64,000 nucleotides of DNA from Limnephilus marmoratus. Its lineage: Eukaryota; Arthropoda; Insecta; Trichoptera; Limnephilidae. The position numbers and the translations under genes are program-made. The notes beneath the pieces were generated by a model, which worked only from the letters and a program-made list of their open reading frames with translations, did no database searches and was not told where the DNA came from. Below, piece by piece: positions 10,765 to 22,031 of the stretch. How positions within the stretch are numbered: the stretch's first letter is position 1; each line of letters opens with the position of its first letter. Location: contig OU862917.1 in assembly GCA_917880885.1 (NCBI GenBank), forward strand, positions 27,950,104 through 28,014,103. Direction: 5' to 3'.

Positions 10765-11500
10765 ACTTTTTGGTGGTGCTATTGGTTCTTGACTTTTTAT
10801 AATATATTTTTGAAGTACTTCATAAAAGTTATTCAAAGCTAAATTTGGGTCATCATTAGATAGGACCGCAGTCCACGAATCTTCGTTTAGTAAGTTATTT
10901 AAAATTGAGTAGTTGATTTTAGTAATTGTTTTGTTGAAGTTATTTGGTTCAGCAGAGACCGGCAAAGTTGTAATATGATGGCCGTAGAAGGTGGGATAGT
11001 GGTCAGTTATATCAATTTGTAGTGTAGTGGACTTATGTTGGTAATTTTTATTTTATTTTAGAAATATATGATCAAGACATGTATCATTAGGATGATTAGG
11101 TCTGGTGATGTTGTTTATGTATGGTAGGTATCCTGTGGAATACATAACATTTAGATATTCGTTCGTGTTCGGATTTAGTATGGCGTTTTGAATATTTATA
11201 TTAATGTCACCCATAAAAAATGCAAAATCAAAATGGTTAGAGCTATTATTGTTGATAAAAGTTTTAATTTCTTGGGTAAACAGATTTGTAGATAAAGAGG
11301 GAGAGCGGTAAGCTGTCAAAATAGAGTATTTTTTCCCTCTGGAGGTAAAGGTTGCATGTATAGCATTGGAAAATTTGAAGTTTGGATTTTCTATGTTAAT
11401 GTTGGATATGGAGTGTACATTGTAAAATATGGTAATACCATCGTGATAGGTATGCTTAGCCAGAACTGAAATGGAAATTTAGGCCAATGGATTTGATAAT
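10765..11500 (-). pseudogene. LINE AP-endonuclease domain remnant
   Basis: Apurinic-type endonuclease that nicks the insertion site. In the same frame as the first part of the RT: ILTAYRSP (about 11295-11330), FFMGDINI (about 11195-11225), DTCLDHIFLK (about 11055-11085), an in-frame TAA at 11053-11055, then ITDHYP (about 11000), the conserved Asp-His motif. The N-terminal SETW-type segment is missing or too diverged to see. Two in-frame stops (11053, 10762) show it is dead. Confidence 0.75.
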
Positions 11501-11597
11501 TCGTTCAAGAAAGAAATTAGATAGAAATTTATCAGAAGTATAGTGAAATTAACTTTTTTCGGGCACACATAATCGCTCACAATACTTAAGCTTTTAT

Positions 11598-11670
11598 CGG
11601 TTTATTCCTTCGGTGGTACAGAGGCAGGATTCAAATCCCGGCGAGGGCAAATAAAATTGTATTTTGATAT
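11598..11670 (+). repeat. tRNA-derived SINE head fragment
   Basis: B-box-like GGATTCAAATCCCGGCGAGG followed by GCAAATAAAATT, the same head-to-body junction as other SINEs here. The A box is not clear. Partial copy. Confidence 0.5.
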
Positions 11671-11754
11671 TGATTTTTCCACTAGAGTCTCGGTCGTACA
11701 GAGCGAACACAACACTGCTGTTTAATTGATTTCAACGCGCTATTGTGTTAAAGA

Positions 11755-11832
11755 TTCGCATCCCCAAAGATGACGTAGACCATGAGGAAAACAATTTCAA
11801 AGTCATCTTAGAGTAAGTCTTGAGGGAGATTA
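11755..11832 (+). repeat. E450 3'-end fragment
   Basis: Matches the last 75 bases of E450: CATCCCCAAAGATGACGTAG, then a degraded GCCCTGAGG and TGTGGAG segment. Solo 3' end. Confidence 0.5.
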
Positions 11833-11839
11833 CTTTGTG

Positions 11840-12895
11840 GAGTGCAAAAAATGCAAAAAAAAAAACATCAGTCCGCGTATCTTGGTAAGGGGGCTTTCAA
11901 GTATTAAGTAACGCAATTTTTGAAGATTTTTGACCCCCCCCTCCCCCCATGTAAAGCGCCGTAACGTTTTTCCGTATAACCCCCCCCCCCCCCCTAAACA
12001 TTACGTAACGCCCAAGTGACAATTTTTACCTGAAAGTCACAATTGAGTTGCGCAAAGTATGGAAAGTCGCATACCGTATGCGGTAATAAATTAAACAAGA
12101 GATTTCGAGAACGAAAAGGATTGCCAACTTGGAAGATTTTAATTCACTACTTTTTTTTATCTAAATAAAGGAAAACATGTTACGTAACGCGGTGTTCGAA
12201 CCCTCCCCCCCCCCCCCTTTCGTAACGCACACTAACCTTTCACAAGACCCCCCCCCCCCAAGTGCGTTACGTAATACTCGAACGGCCCCTAAGGACAGTT
12301 AGAATTTGTAAAATTATTGTAAATTTGTGTAATTTTATTTGTTATTGTTAATTTCATTTTGTGTTGCTGTATACCTTTACAGGTTATTCCTAGTAGGAGT
12401 TAATAAAATGTAACCTCATAATAATAATAATGAATCACTTTGTAACCATAAAAATTGTTTAATTTATTCAGATTGGCCGGTTTCGCTTAACACGTGCATC
12501 GTGAGCAGGGTACAAATTGAACCAATAAAAATACATAAAAAACTGTGTGTGTGCTTATATAAACATAGAGAGTGAAAAAACTTCAGTCCGCGTACCTTGC
12601 TAAGGACACTCAGAATTTGTAAAATTATTGTAAATTTGTGTAATTTTATTTGTTATTGTTCATTTCATTTTGTATTGCTGTATACCTTGGGTTATTCCTA
12701 GTGAGACAATATACCTTACTTAAAGTATAGAAGTAATAAAATGTAACCTCATAATAATAATAATGAATCACTTTGCAACCACAAAAATTGTTTAATTTAT
12801 TCAGATTGGTCGGTTTTGCTTAACACGTGCATCGTGAGCAGGGTCCAAATTAAACCAATAAAAATACGTAAATTGTGTGTGTGGTTATTTAAACA
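11840..12895 (+). repeat. Tandem duplication, unit about 311 bp
   Basis: Two neighbouring units start CAGTCCGCGTA-CTTG (11869 and 12583) and share AGAATTTGTAAAATTATTG, CCTCATAATAATAATAATG and AACACGTGCATCGTGAGCAGG. Unit 1 is interrupted by the 400-bp MITE at 11890-12289. No coding frame is shared. Possibly a duplicated 3' UTR-like repeat. Confidence 0.75.
11890..12289. mobile_element. 400-bp MITE with 4-bp TAAG target duplication
   Basis: Ends GGGGCTTTCAAGTATTAAG and, inverted at the right, GGGGCCGTTCGAGTATTACG; internal arms share GTAACGCA and long C/G runs. TAAG flanks both sides (11886-11889 and 12290-12293). The second tandem unit shows the uninterrupted site CTTGCTAAGGAC near 12597-12608. 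Superfamily undecided. Confidence 0.85.
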
Positions 12896-13580
12896 TACAG
12901 AGTGACAAAATATAATTTGGAAGAAGGATCAGTAAGATTGCACGAAATTAAAATACTTATACCATAATAACAGAGAGAAAGAGACAGATAATGAGTGCAT
13001 AATGGGTTATCACGTATTTTATTATCGAAAGAGACAAAGCGCCAACTGAAGAGGAGATTGAGGGATATTGTGGCATTTTACGAGTATACCTAATATTGGG
13101 CTATTGGACTCATCTAATTGATTTTTAAGAACATGTCTTTTGGGATATACCGCTTTCTTGTCGGCGGCTTCTAAATTGTTTAACCTGTTGCCATGATCAT
13201 TTTTAGAAGAATATTGGTGCCGTTGCTTTGGTTGAAGATGTTATTTTCATCAATAAGATGAATGGCGAACTCCGAAAAGCCATTATTATGTATTTATTTC
13301 TTTATTTATTTATTGGTAAGGAACAGCTATAACATAATATACAGTGATAAAAGACATATAAGTGAGCTGAAGTGAAGCCACAGAAGTTTCTAATGCTAAA
13401 GTACATTTGAAATGAAGTTTTCATATCTTAAAATTAATTTTGGGTTATAGGAAGGGGAGAGGAAGAGGAATATAGGAAAAGCGTAGGAGATTCTCCCGAT
13501 ACATTCCAAACTCTCATATTAATAGTCGATCGTACGCGTTATTTCATATCGATATTTCTTTAAGTTATTACTGAAAATGT
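12896..13580. other. Unassigned AT-rich sequence
   Basis: No gene or RNA recognised. Confidence 0.4.
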
Positions 13581-14610
13581 CAATTTATATTTATTTATTT
13601 ATATAATACATGTTACATAATTGTGGCATTTACATAAAGTAGATTATTGAATCACCATACTAGGCGGCTGCCTGTTTCATGGTGACTAATGGAGTATTGT
13701 CGCTATGTATGAAATTTAAAGTTTAAAGTAAAGTGTAAACATATGTAAATAAATGGTGCTAAAAGTTGAAAAAATTTAAATAAAAAGTAGAAAGTAGAAA
13801 AAATAGGAAGTAGAAAGTACACAATAGAAAGGAAAAGTGGAGTAATTTAGCATAAGATTATAAAAATATTTAAAAAAAGATTATAAAAATGTACATAACC
13901 TTATTCTTTTATTAATATATGTACATGTGCATGCAAGCACTCATGTACGTGAATAGATACACACATGCATATATACTTACATGTCCACGTACAACACATA
14001 CATATATATACATACACACATATACATATATATACACACACACACACATCCAAGCATTCACATATACATATACCAACACATACATACATACACCTGCACA
14101 TACATATGTATATATATATATATACATATATATACATATCCCAATCCTCACACATATAAACAATATATTCACCTCTATCTGAGTACGAGAAACAGGCTAC
14201 TAACACTATCACATTCACTCATCAAGAATTTCCCGAGCGCATTTCTGAAACTGTCGTATTTGGCTATTGAATTTATTTCTATTTTTAAGTTATTGAAGAT
14301 TTTAGGAGCAAGAAAATTAAATGCTGTGCTGTGCTGTGCTTAAATTCAATGCTGTGAAATTTTGTATTATATTGTGCACATACACGAGGAATTAGGGATT
14401 TTTTCTAATATTTGTTCAACATGAGGGCAAATAAAATAAATCCGATTGTCGGGTTGATCTTGATGGAATACGAACATTTATTAAATTGGTAAGTTCTGGT
14501 GAGTCCAGGCCATTATTTAGAATTATGCAAGCATCTACGATATTCTTTAATTCTAATGTTGAGATTGCGTGTTGTTTTACTTATATAGAACGCCGAACAA
14601 CCACTACAAT
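13581..14610 (-). mobile_element. LINE 3' end with reverse transcriptase C-terminus
   Basis: Minus strand. At 14600-14400 it reads VDACIILNNGL, LINVRIPSRSTRQSDLFYLP; at 14360-14220 it reads FLAPKIFNNL and YDSFRNALGKFL. These are the conserved C-terminal blocks of CR1/jockey-group LINE proteins, with frame breaks between them. A 3' UTR and an A-rich end (TATTTATTTATTTATA at 13588-13605 on the plus strand) follow. The 5' part is missing. Confidence 0.65.
13919..14165. repeat. Compound CA/TA microsatellite
   Basis: Alternating ACAT, ACAC and ATAT runs within the 3' UTR of the LINE above. Five overlapping frames rich in Tyr, Ile, His, Thr and Cys arise only from this bias and are not genes. Confidence 0.9.
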
Positions 14611-14690
14611 CTAATTTATAAATTCCCGAATGAATATCTACGTTTATCGTGTTTTTCCTCTGAATTGATTAAACGCTGAAAACGCTGTAT

Positions 14691-14846
14691 AATTATTACA
14701 GTAGCGGTCAGTCACCATGCGTCTGAATCAGTATTCCAGATTCACGTAGACATATAAATATTGATTACAGTACAATTATTACAGTAGCGGTCAGTCACCA
14801 TGCGTCAGAATCAGTATTCCAGATTCACGTAGACATATAAATAATA
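14691..14846. repeat. Two-copy tandem repeat, offset 83 bp
   Basis: AATTATTACAGTAGCGGTC and ATTCCAGATTCACGTAGACA occur twice with one substitution over about 70 bases (14691-14763 and 14774-14846). Non-coding. Confidence 0.85.
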
Positions 14847-14938
14847 TTGACGTAAATGCAAATTCACAATTATTACACTCGGAACAGAGGTTGGGTCAAG
14901 GACTTCTCTGAATTTATAATTTATTTTTAACACTCCCG

Positions 14939-15095
14939 GGTTACGAATAACCCGACAATATTTGAGAATCTCCTACTACCACCAAAGTAAGCCGAAAATG
15001 TTGCTTGAGTTGTGATGGAGGAATTAGCCAGCCGAGGAATCGAACGCACTACGCCTGGGTGAGACCCAAACGTGATGCTTACACAACCACTGACC
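14939..15095 (-). repeat. tRNA-derived SINE fragment preceded by a hairpin
   Basis: On the minus strand 15095-15020 reads CGGTCAGTGGTTGTGTAAGC (A box-like) and GCGTTCGATTCCTCGG (B box). A 7-bp hairpin CGGGTTA-CGAA-TAACCCG lies at 14938-14955, about 75 bases beyond. A third tRNA-SINE type in the window. Confidence 0.5.
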
Positions 15096-15099
15096 GATT

Positions 15100-15800
15100 A
15101 AAAAATACATATATGAATAAAGAAAAACATATATGAATTAAGAAATACAATCGCAGTGTTCGAAGGCAAGACCGTACACAAAACAGTACTTGAGCACATC
15201 AGTGGCGGCCCGCAACTTTTCGGTGAGCTAGAATGCTAAGACTAATAAATAGAACACTACTAATATTGTTGTAGCTATTTTTTAATTTCACTTTATTTAA
15301 TGAAAGAGTCCTTCCACAAACTGAAAAATTCACGCTCCCACAGTACTTGTATGGCATTACTTTTGTCAATAGAAAGGTGACACGACATTACGTAAGTATT
15401 TTTCCTCAAATCATAAGGCATAATTAATTTGGGAGAGTGCCTACTAGAGCCGAGTTGCGAATTGAAAAAGTTTCAGCACAAGGAACTGAGTGATTTAAAA
15501 AGCTACCAACTTAATATCAATTAGAGAAAAAATGGGGGAAACTTACTTCGAAAGTTGGGAAATCGTCCTAATTAAAGAGGGTATTTTTCTAAAAACTTTG
15601 CTATTTCTGATTTCTTATTCTCTTAATATCATTAAAGTCATCCACTAAAACTTTTTGTGATTTTAGCGGACGTCCGGTCTATCCTAACGTTCTTAGCATC
15701 AAATAACACAGGGGCATCCCTATCATGGAGGATAAAGTAACAGAAAAATACTATTCAATGTACAAAATTCTTATAATAAATAAATAATTAAAAAAGAAAT
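15100..15800. other. Unassigned AT-rich sequence
   Basis: No gene recognised. The only feature of note is the hairpin that begins at 15805. Confidence 0.4.
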
Positions 15801-15804
15801 AATT

Positions 15805-16015
15805 GAATTCCATCGTGGTGGAATTCTATTGTAATTCCATGAATTAATAAATAATACATGTTGTTGCGCTCGCCGGGATTTAAGCCCACAATCATGTTAC
15901 CCAGTATGGTGGTCGTGAGAAGTAAAATAAAACATAACATTGCTAAAAAGTTCAATAAAAAAACCCCCATATCTGAAGCCGAGGATCTTAACCGTCTTAA
16001 CTGCTCGGCCATGGA
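15805..16015 (-). repeat. tRNA-Leu/Ser-like SINE fragment and GAATTC hairpin
   Basis: Minus strand 16015-15985 reads TGGCCGAGCAGTTAAGACGG, very like the A box and D arm of a type II tRNA. The B-box part GGGCTTAAATCCCGGCGAG lies at 15869-15890, displaced by about 75 extra bases, so this is not a functional tRNA. A hairpin GAATTCCA-(6 nt)-TGGAATTC lies at 15805-15826. Confidence 0.5.
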
Positions 16016-16138
16016 ATTCATCACATAAAAAACATGTAGGAAAAAATAAAAGAGGACCTATTTAAAAAAAATTAAACCACCCTCACAATACCATGTATAC
16101 TTGTATTTAAAACATAATATAATCAACCCATAATACAG

Positions 16139-16305
16139 GGACGCCCGAGGAAGACTATGAAGAGTATGTATGAGACGATGTAAACATGATGTGACAGTGA
16201 GGCAAAGACTGTGTGCCAAGATCGAGTTGTTTGGCGGTCCGTCCTCTCTGCCTATCCCTGCGGAGAACGGCGTGATGGTTAGTTAGTTAGTTCGTTTTAT
16301 ATGTA
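16139..16305 (+). mobile_element. RTE-like LINE 3' end, deleted
   Basis: Matches the end of the 25640-26310 copy: GGGACGCCCGAGGAAGAC, TGTGCCAAGATCGAGTTGTT, TCTCTGCCTA-CCCTGCGG, then GGTTAGTTAGTTAGTT. An internal deletion joins the GRPRK region to the ATGAGACGATG region. The tetranucleotide TTAG tail marks the 3' end. Confidence 0.7.
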
Positions 16306-17105
16306 CGAAAAAAATTCACAGTATTTCTTTGAATGCTGTTTTAGACAACCCCACGAGATTTTTGCTCTATTTTAAACGAGTCTTATTTTATTAAACATAA
16401 CCACAATTTTCGCTTCAATTTTATCGTTTTAAATATTAGCGCGCTCTCTCCAACATTCGAAATTACATATCTCTCCATCTTCTTCTTTTTGAGCGGGGAT
16501 ACGGCGCCTTAAAGCGCGGCTTCTATTTATCATTTCTCATCTCATTTCTACTGATTTATTACATATTTTTCTTAAATTCTCTTTGATTAGTGAGATTACA
16601 AGTGGGAGTGAGTTAATTTTCAAGTTTTTTTTATAATTTTAAGTAATCGGTTTAATAAATTATCTTCTTAGTTTTTTACCACACAAGTTAGCTATTTTAT
16701 TAGGTAGGTACTATAACTTTTTCTTATTGCAGTTTAAAAAAAAAATATATATATTTAAATAAAAAGTGTACAATAACAAAAGGATAATACTAAAAATAAT
16801 AAAAAAGGAAAAGTAAAGTTTTATAATAACTTGTACAAATTCAGTGACTTTCTACATTTTCATGTAGAAAGTTTATAAAGTATAGTTAGTTTTCAATAAA
16901 AAGAAATGTACAGTAATAAAAAGAAAACACTAAAAATAAAAATAAAGTATAAGAAAAGTCTTATATAAGTTGGAGAAATTCAGCGGTTCTCAACATTTTA
17001 CAAATATAAAGTTTTCAAAATCAAATTCGCCGAACTGAACGCAATCGCTTGCGCTTATAATATTTTGTTATCATACGTAAAAATATTTACGTAACAATAT
17101 TTACA
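16306..17105. other. AT-rich stretch with imperfect duplication and a perfect hairpin
   Basis: Bases 16755-16885 and 16895-17020 are diverged copies of one another (AATAAAAAG-TGTACA, ACTAAAAATAA, AAATTCAG). A perfect 11-bp stem with 4-nt loop, ACTTTCTACAT-TTTC-ATGTAGAAAGT, lies at 16847-16872. No gene. Confidence 0.55.
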
Positions 17106-17110
17106 CAATA

Positions 17111-17375
17111 CTAGTTGGTACCTGGCATGCGTTGCAATGCCTTTCAAAGAAATAAATTGTTTCTCCCTGCATGTCCATTCCCATGCGTCTCCGTTCCCCT
17201 CCCGCGCTCCCTTTCCCTCCTACGTTCCCCTTCCACCTTCTCCGCCTCCCTCTCCCTCGCCAACCCCACCTCCTTCATTACCCTCCCCCTCCAATCTTCC
17301 TTCCCTGCCGCTAAAATATATGAAAAACTCATATTTTCAAACTCGCGCGCCACCACCTACGTTCTACGTTCACTA
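17111..17375 (-). mobile_element. Helitron-like element, 3' part
   Basis: On the minus strand the 3' end reads GGCAT-(8 nt)-ATGCC stem-loop (17126-17143), then AGGTACCAACTAG|T. The body is the pyrimidine/purine block shared with 960-1250, 44500-44800 and 52480-53160. The 5' TC end is not visible. Three overlapping frames over the pyrimidine block are composition artefacts. Confidence 0.6.
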
Positions 17376-18480
17376 TCATCTGTCAAAAAACGGGTTAGTA
17401 AATTTTGTGAGAATTTAATTAATTTTTATTGGGTTCAAAATTTGATTCAAGATCCGGCCCTGCGTACATCGGATAAGATCTCGTTTATTATGATATTATG
17501 ATAGAAATACGAATTTTTAATATGTGACATGTTTATTTTATTTATTTATTTATTTCTATATATTACAGTATTTACCTATTTGTTGACATTTTTACATAAT
17601 ATATTTTGAAAACATTTTTAGATAACATATTTTGAAATTTAATTATGTTGGGTGTAAGGTAGGTTTGAGAAGGTGAAACTGTGGATGTGTAATTTTGTAT
17701 GTTTCGTGAACACCTCACTAGGAGAACCTGTGCTGAGGTGTTTACGTGTTTGTGATTAAGTGTGACAAGTATTTATGTGTTGTAGTAGAAAGTTTTTAAT
17801 TTTTTTTTTTAAACTTTAAGATAGATAATATTGAGATACATATATATTTGAAAAAATAAGAAAAATATATATACATAAACATACATATACATACACGTAC
17901 ATGCATATATACATATAGATATATATAGGTATACATACATTACAATACACACATATACAAATTGTAAGTCTATGTAAAGTTGGTGAATACTTGAAAACTA
18001 TTTAATTATTTAGTTTATTTAATTTTATAATTTTTGTAGTTTTGTTATGTTTGGTTGATACATAAATAAATAGAAAGACCGAATTTTTTAGTAAGATCGT
18101 GACCAAAATAATTTGATGTCGATAAGTTTTTTAAGCTAAAGTGCAAAAAATCGTCCACGGGAGGACTATTTAGATTTTACACCGCGAAGTAATATGCCAC
18201 TTGCAAGGATATCACAACGACCTGGAAAAAATTGTGTGGATAGATTGTTTTTTACTATGATTATGAATATGTTTAATTTTTTAGAAATGTACAGTTTTTT
18301 ATTTTTTATAATAAATAAATACATTATTTGGACTCGTGAGGTCACTAAATGAAAGTGTCCCGTCTCCGATAATGTTCTATTAATTTTATAAAATTCCACA
18401 TAGATATATTTATTTATATGGCAACACTTTGAATTCAGGCGAATTTTTGAATTTGACATTTAACTTTCACTAGATTTATT
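17376..18480. other. Unassigned stretch with LINE-tail-like and hAT-end-like motifs
   Basis: CAAGATCCGGCCCTG at 17449-17463 resembles an inverted hAT end (CAGGGCCGGATCT). TTTATTTTATTTATTTATTT at 17531 resembles a minus-strand LINE A-rich tail, followed by possible 3' UTR and ACAT/ATAC microsatellite (17840-17960). I see no convincing RT coding upstream. Confidence 0.35.
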
Positions 18481-19540
18481 GTTTGTTCTCCGCGAACTTA
18501 TCATTTCTTTTGACGTTTTGACAGATGTTACGAAGATAACCCCGTACATTTTATGTCTTCTGTACCTGTTTTAGAGGTGTAATCGTAATGGTGCTGATTT
18601 TAAAAATATCATTTTTTGTAATATTCTTTTTAATTATCAGGTACAAGTATGTTACATTAGATTTAGTCATATATAGACGTTGAACATTATAATGATTTAT
18701 GACGGATCAAGGAAAAATATATTTATGAGATGTAATACTTTTGGAATGCCTCTTATTCTCCTGTGCCATTCGTGTGGAAAACGTTATTTTTTAAAATGAT
18801 TTTCGGCTTTGTAATTATCGTTTTTTCGCACCCATAAAATTATGTCCCGTCTTTCCGGTTTATAAAAAAAGGGTCCGATTTTTCGGAAAGAAATTTTCAA
18901 AAAATCGCAATACAGAATGTCTTTGACTAATGAAAATTTCAAAAAATCGCCAGGGTTTCAAAAATACGATTAAAAAAAAATACAGAATGTCTTTGACTAA
19001 TAGAATATTTGCTAATAGAATATTGGCCTAAACCGGAAAAAATATAAAAAAATGTGATGCAAGTGGCCTATTTGCCAGCGTGGGCATACCTACACAACAT
19101 AGGTACATATAAATATATATGTATACCTTTGCCAAACGGACTTTGGAGCACTGTGGAGTGGAGCCGTGTATTCGTGTATTCTATTTTTATTGGGTTTGTG
19201 AGGTTTGTGGCAATAACAAACCGAAGATTTCTTCGACCGAGTCTGATGTCACCCAATTATTGCATTGTTGATAACGTCTGATCGTTAATGTTTTTTATCG
19301 CCTGCGTTATTTTCATGACAATTTCTGTGAAGAGCTGGGAAGAATCAACCATTTGTATCTAATAATTGAAAACAACATTATTGATCTTTAACAGAATACA
19401 TTAATTCTTCATCTTATCTCGTGGTACCTGGTAGGTTTAATGACACTGGCAAGATTCTGAACCCGGTAAGCTACATCTTTGGAAAGTCTACTCGTGGCCG
19501 ATATATTGTAAAAACATTAAAGTAACAATATACCTACCTA
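18481..19540. other. Unassigned sequence
   Basis: A short duplication AATACAGAATGTCTTTGAC occurs at 18909 and 18979, within imperfect repeats of AAAATTTCAAAAAATCGC. No gene recognised. Confidence 0.4.
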
Positions 19541-19606
19541 CCTTGAAGTGATTTTCTCACGAAAATGGCGCTATAAAAATAATACAATAATTATTATTAC
19601 CCCGAG
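19541..19606 (+). mobile_element. L2-type LINE 3' tail
   Basis: CTTGAAGTGATTTTCTCACG, then AATGGCGCTATAAAAATAAT and ATTATT repeats: the shared L2-type 3' end, here lacking a clean left GCGCC arm. Confidence 0.6.
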
Positions 19607-20420
19607 GTGAAAACCCACGACCCATCTAGAGGCACGGTAGTATTTTTTCTTAAAACTCGTGTTATCAAGCGTACAATTTGTACACGTATCATGTACTCGT
19701 ATGTAAGTTCATACTGCAGTGACACAATTAATCGTTTCTATTGGAGTCTCTTAAAACAACTGTCACACAATTTGCAACTGAATATTATCCACATAATTTG
19801 CAACTGAATATTACCAACAAACATGTTTGGCCTTTTTGGAGAGTTGTGCCTGGTTGTGCCTAACATAACATCGTGGATCGTGGATAATACCTACTGGCAA
19901 AAACGTTAACTATAAAATCGCTGTTTTGAGAAAACAAACATTCTAACTTTTTTATACAATTAAACTGCATTTATTGTTCATATAAAAATATGTTATCATG
20001 ATTTGTGTTCATTTAAGAATATCTTTTTTATTTGTAAATGTTTGATTTTTAATTTTGAATAGCTGGTATTTCCAAAACGGTAGCATTTATTATATTTTGC
20101 CAGATGTTTTAGTTCTGGCAGAAAACACTAAGTTACTTGGTGCTTTTTGTACGTTAGGTATTTGTTTCTTTTTCTTTTCAATGCGCTACATATTTGCAAT
20201 ATATCTGCTTTATAAAATAAATTTCCACTCGAAACAATATTTCACTAGAACAATAATAATTGTTCACTTAACTACACTCATCGGTAATTATTAATTCTAT
20301 TTAACTATTTCAATATTTAAATTATTTATCTCATGTAATTAAAGTGTCTTCCAGTAATTTTTATTATTTTAATAAATCAAAATATTATAACAAAGGTGAT
20401 TCCTTTTCAAATCCGTATTC
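19607..20420. other. Unassigned AT-rich sequence
   Basis: Short frames at 19607-19807 and 20055-20294 have no recognisable domain. TTTGCAACTGAATATTA-CA is duplicated at 19769 and 19797. Nothing else seen. Confidence 0.35.
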
Positions 20421-20422
20421 TT

Positions 20423-20935
20423 TTATTTTATTTATTTATAGTTTTTGAATATTTACAGAGTATTAACATGAAAAACTTATAAGATTAACATTGTAAAGAT
20501 CGCAGATGTTATAAATCAAATAAAATCCATTTAAAAATGTTCACAAAATGTATGATGTGTTTTTATCCACGTAGATACGTTGACAATATTTAGAAATAAT
20601 AATATGTCATTAAAATATATAGAGAGATAAGAAAAATAAAACTTGAAATAGAATATGATGCAATTAACAACCATGACATGTCATGTTAACAGATTGCTGA
20701 TTTGCTTTTTAAAATAATTAGATTGTTTGCGAAGATATACAGCCACGTTCAATAGCATTATGTAGATTGTAGACGGCACATTCGAGACAGCCAGCGGATT
20801 GAAAAAGGCAACATTGTTATTAAATAATTCAAAATGAAATATATTGTGACTTCTTAAATTACTCGTACGTGTATTCGGAACATTAATGTGAATATTGCTC
20901 AGGCAATGAGTGGTTTCAACTTATCATGAATAAGT
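20423..20935 (-). mobile_element. LINE 3' end, decayed
   Basis: TTTTATTTTATTTATTTATA at 20420-20442 is a minus-strand A-rich tail. On the minus strand 20915-20700 reads LSNIHINVPNTRT, HNIFHFELFNNN and FNPLA, resembling the LLSLI-VP-RTR and FHIPFHRTNY blocks of LINE C-termini. Frameshifts prevent a clean call. Confidence 0.45.
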
Positions 20936-20939
20936 TTGT

Positions 20940-21770
20940 GTCAAAATCCTCTAAGTCCTTCGACTCGCAGCAATAACTTGTCTATGTTACGAGTTTGTTG
21001 GAACATATATCTGCGAGCTTGTTTGTTGTTTGGTTTTTAATGTTATCACTATCTCTGACAACCCTAGTAAATCAAGTATTTTGAAATGTGTTTACTTATG
21101 TTATGTAGTTTTAAGTCTCTAACTTTAAGTCACAGTTGTATATATTTATATGATACTAGCTGATCCGGCGAACTTCGTACCGCCTCAGAATCAAAAACTG
21201 TTGTCAACTTATTAGCTGAATTGATCTAAATTGTTTCTCCCTGCGTATACCATACCTTGATCTAAATTGTTTCTCCCTGCGTATCCTTTCCCCTCCCCCC
21301 TCCCTGAATATTGCTGCAATTCTTTCAAAATAGGAGAATTCGTTCCATACAAAATGTATGGGGAAAATAATTTTCTTCGGAGTGGAACACCCTTTACTTT
21401 TAGGGGTATGAAAAATAGATGTTGGTCGATTCTCAGACCTACCAGATAAGCACACAAAATTTCATCAAAATTGGTCCAGCCGTTTCGGAGGAGTATGGTA
21501 ACAAACACCGTGACACGAGAATTTTATATATTAGATTAAGTGACTAGATTTAAGTCAACTATTATAAGTTTTGGTCATAAGTCACTAGCTATAAGTCTTA
21601 TATATAAACCACTAGATATGATTCTTAGATGTAAGTCACTAGTTATAATTACAAATCTTAGTTATACCAATTGTATTACACATTTACTTGTACAGCGCCC
21701 TTAAGATGATTTCGCACAAAAACGGCGCTATAGTCAGCCAAGTATTATTATCGTTATTATTAAGCTCATT
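20940..21770 (+). mobile_element. L2-type LINE 3' UTR and tail, split by a Helitron
   Basis: Bases 20940-21155 and 21536-21770 align continuously with 43795-44215: CTTCGACT-GCAGCAATAACTT, TTGTTTGTTGTTTGGTTTTT, then imperfect repeats of AAGTCACTAG-TATAA, ending TGTACAGCGCCC...AACGGCGCTATAG and ATTATTAT. The Helitron at 21156-21535 sits in the middle; the paralogue at 44 kb gives its empty site. Confidence 0.75.
21156..21535 (-). mobile_element. Helitron-like element, 380 bp, complete ends
   Basis: Minus strand: A|TCTAATATATAAAATTCTCG at 21535, then GTGTCACGGTGTTTGT, AAACGGCTGGACCAATTTTG, ending GCCGGATCAGCTAG|T at 21156. A and T flank, no target duplication. The paralogous L2 3' UTR at 43.9 kb shows the uninterrupted sequence. 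Small frames on both strands are chance. Confidence 0.7.
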
Positions 21771-22031
21771 AGATCAGCAAGTTGCCTTTTCTTTTCAGGA
21801 TAGTAAAGTGTTGAAATCGTTCCTCGTAAAATTGTAGTAAGGCATTAGCATTAGACCAAGTTTAAAAGATAATAGACTTAGGATTTTTTTTTGCACAGAT
21901 CAATAGTTTTTGAATAATTTAAATAGTGTGGGTTCCAGATTATATTACCATTTTTCAATTTGTTTCTGACTTTTGTTTAAGGTTGTAGTGGATTGGGGGT
22001 TTTTGAATGGTGTTGATTTTCTATATACATA
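21771..22031. other. Unassigned sequence
   Basis: No feature recognised between the L2 tail and the MITE. Confidence 0.4.

Larger units (their letters stand above)
8313..11560 (-). mobile_element. Decayed CR1/jockey-group LINE, 5'-truncated
   Basis: Minus-strand element with endonuclease and reverse transcriptase remnants (next two entries), a 3' UTR at about 8330-8740 and an A-rich 3' end (the TTTTTTTATTTTTTTATTAG run at 8313-8333 on the plus strand). The 5' border near 11560 is estimated from loss of coding similarity. Nothing suggests current activity. Confidence 0.75.

Noticed and set aside
13901..14343. Six overlapping frames of 64-120 codons on both strands
   Set aside because: They come from the CA/TA microsatellite and are rich in Tyr, Ile, His, Thr or Cys by composition only.
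15860..16015. Type II tRNA gene on the minus strand
   Set aside because: The A-box half is convincing but about 75 extra bases separate it from the B box and no acceptor stem pairs; called a SINE fragment.
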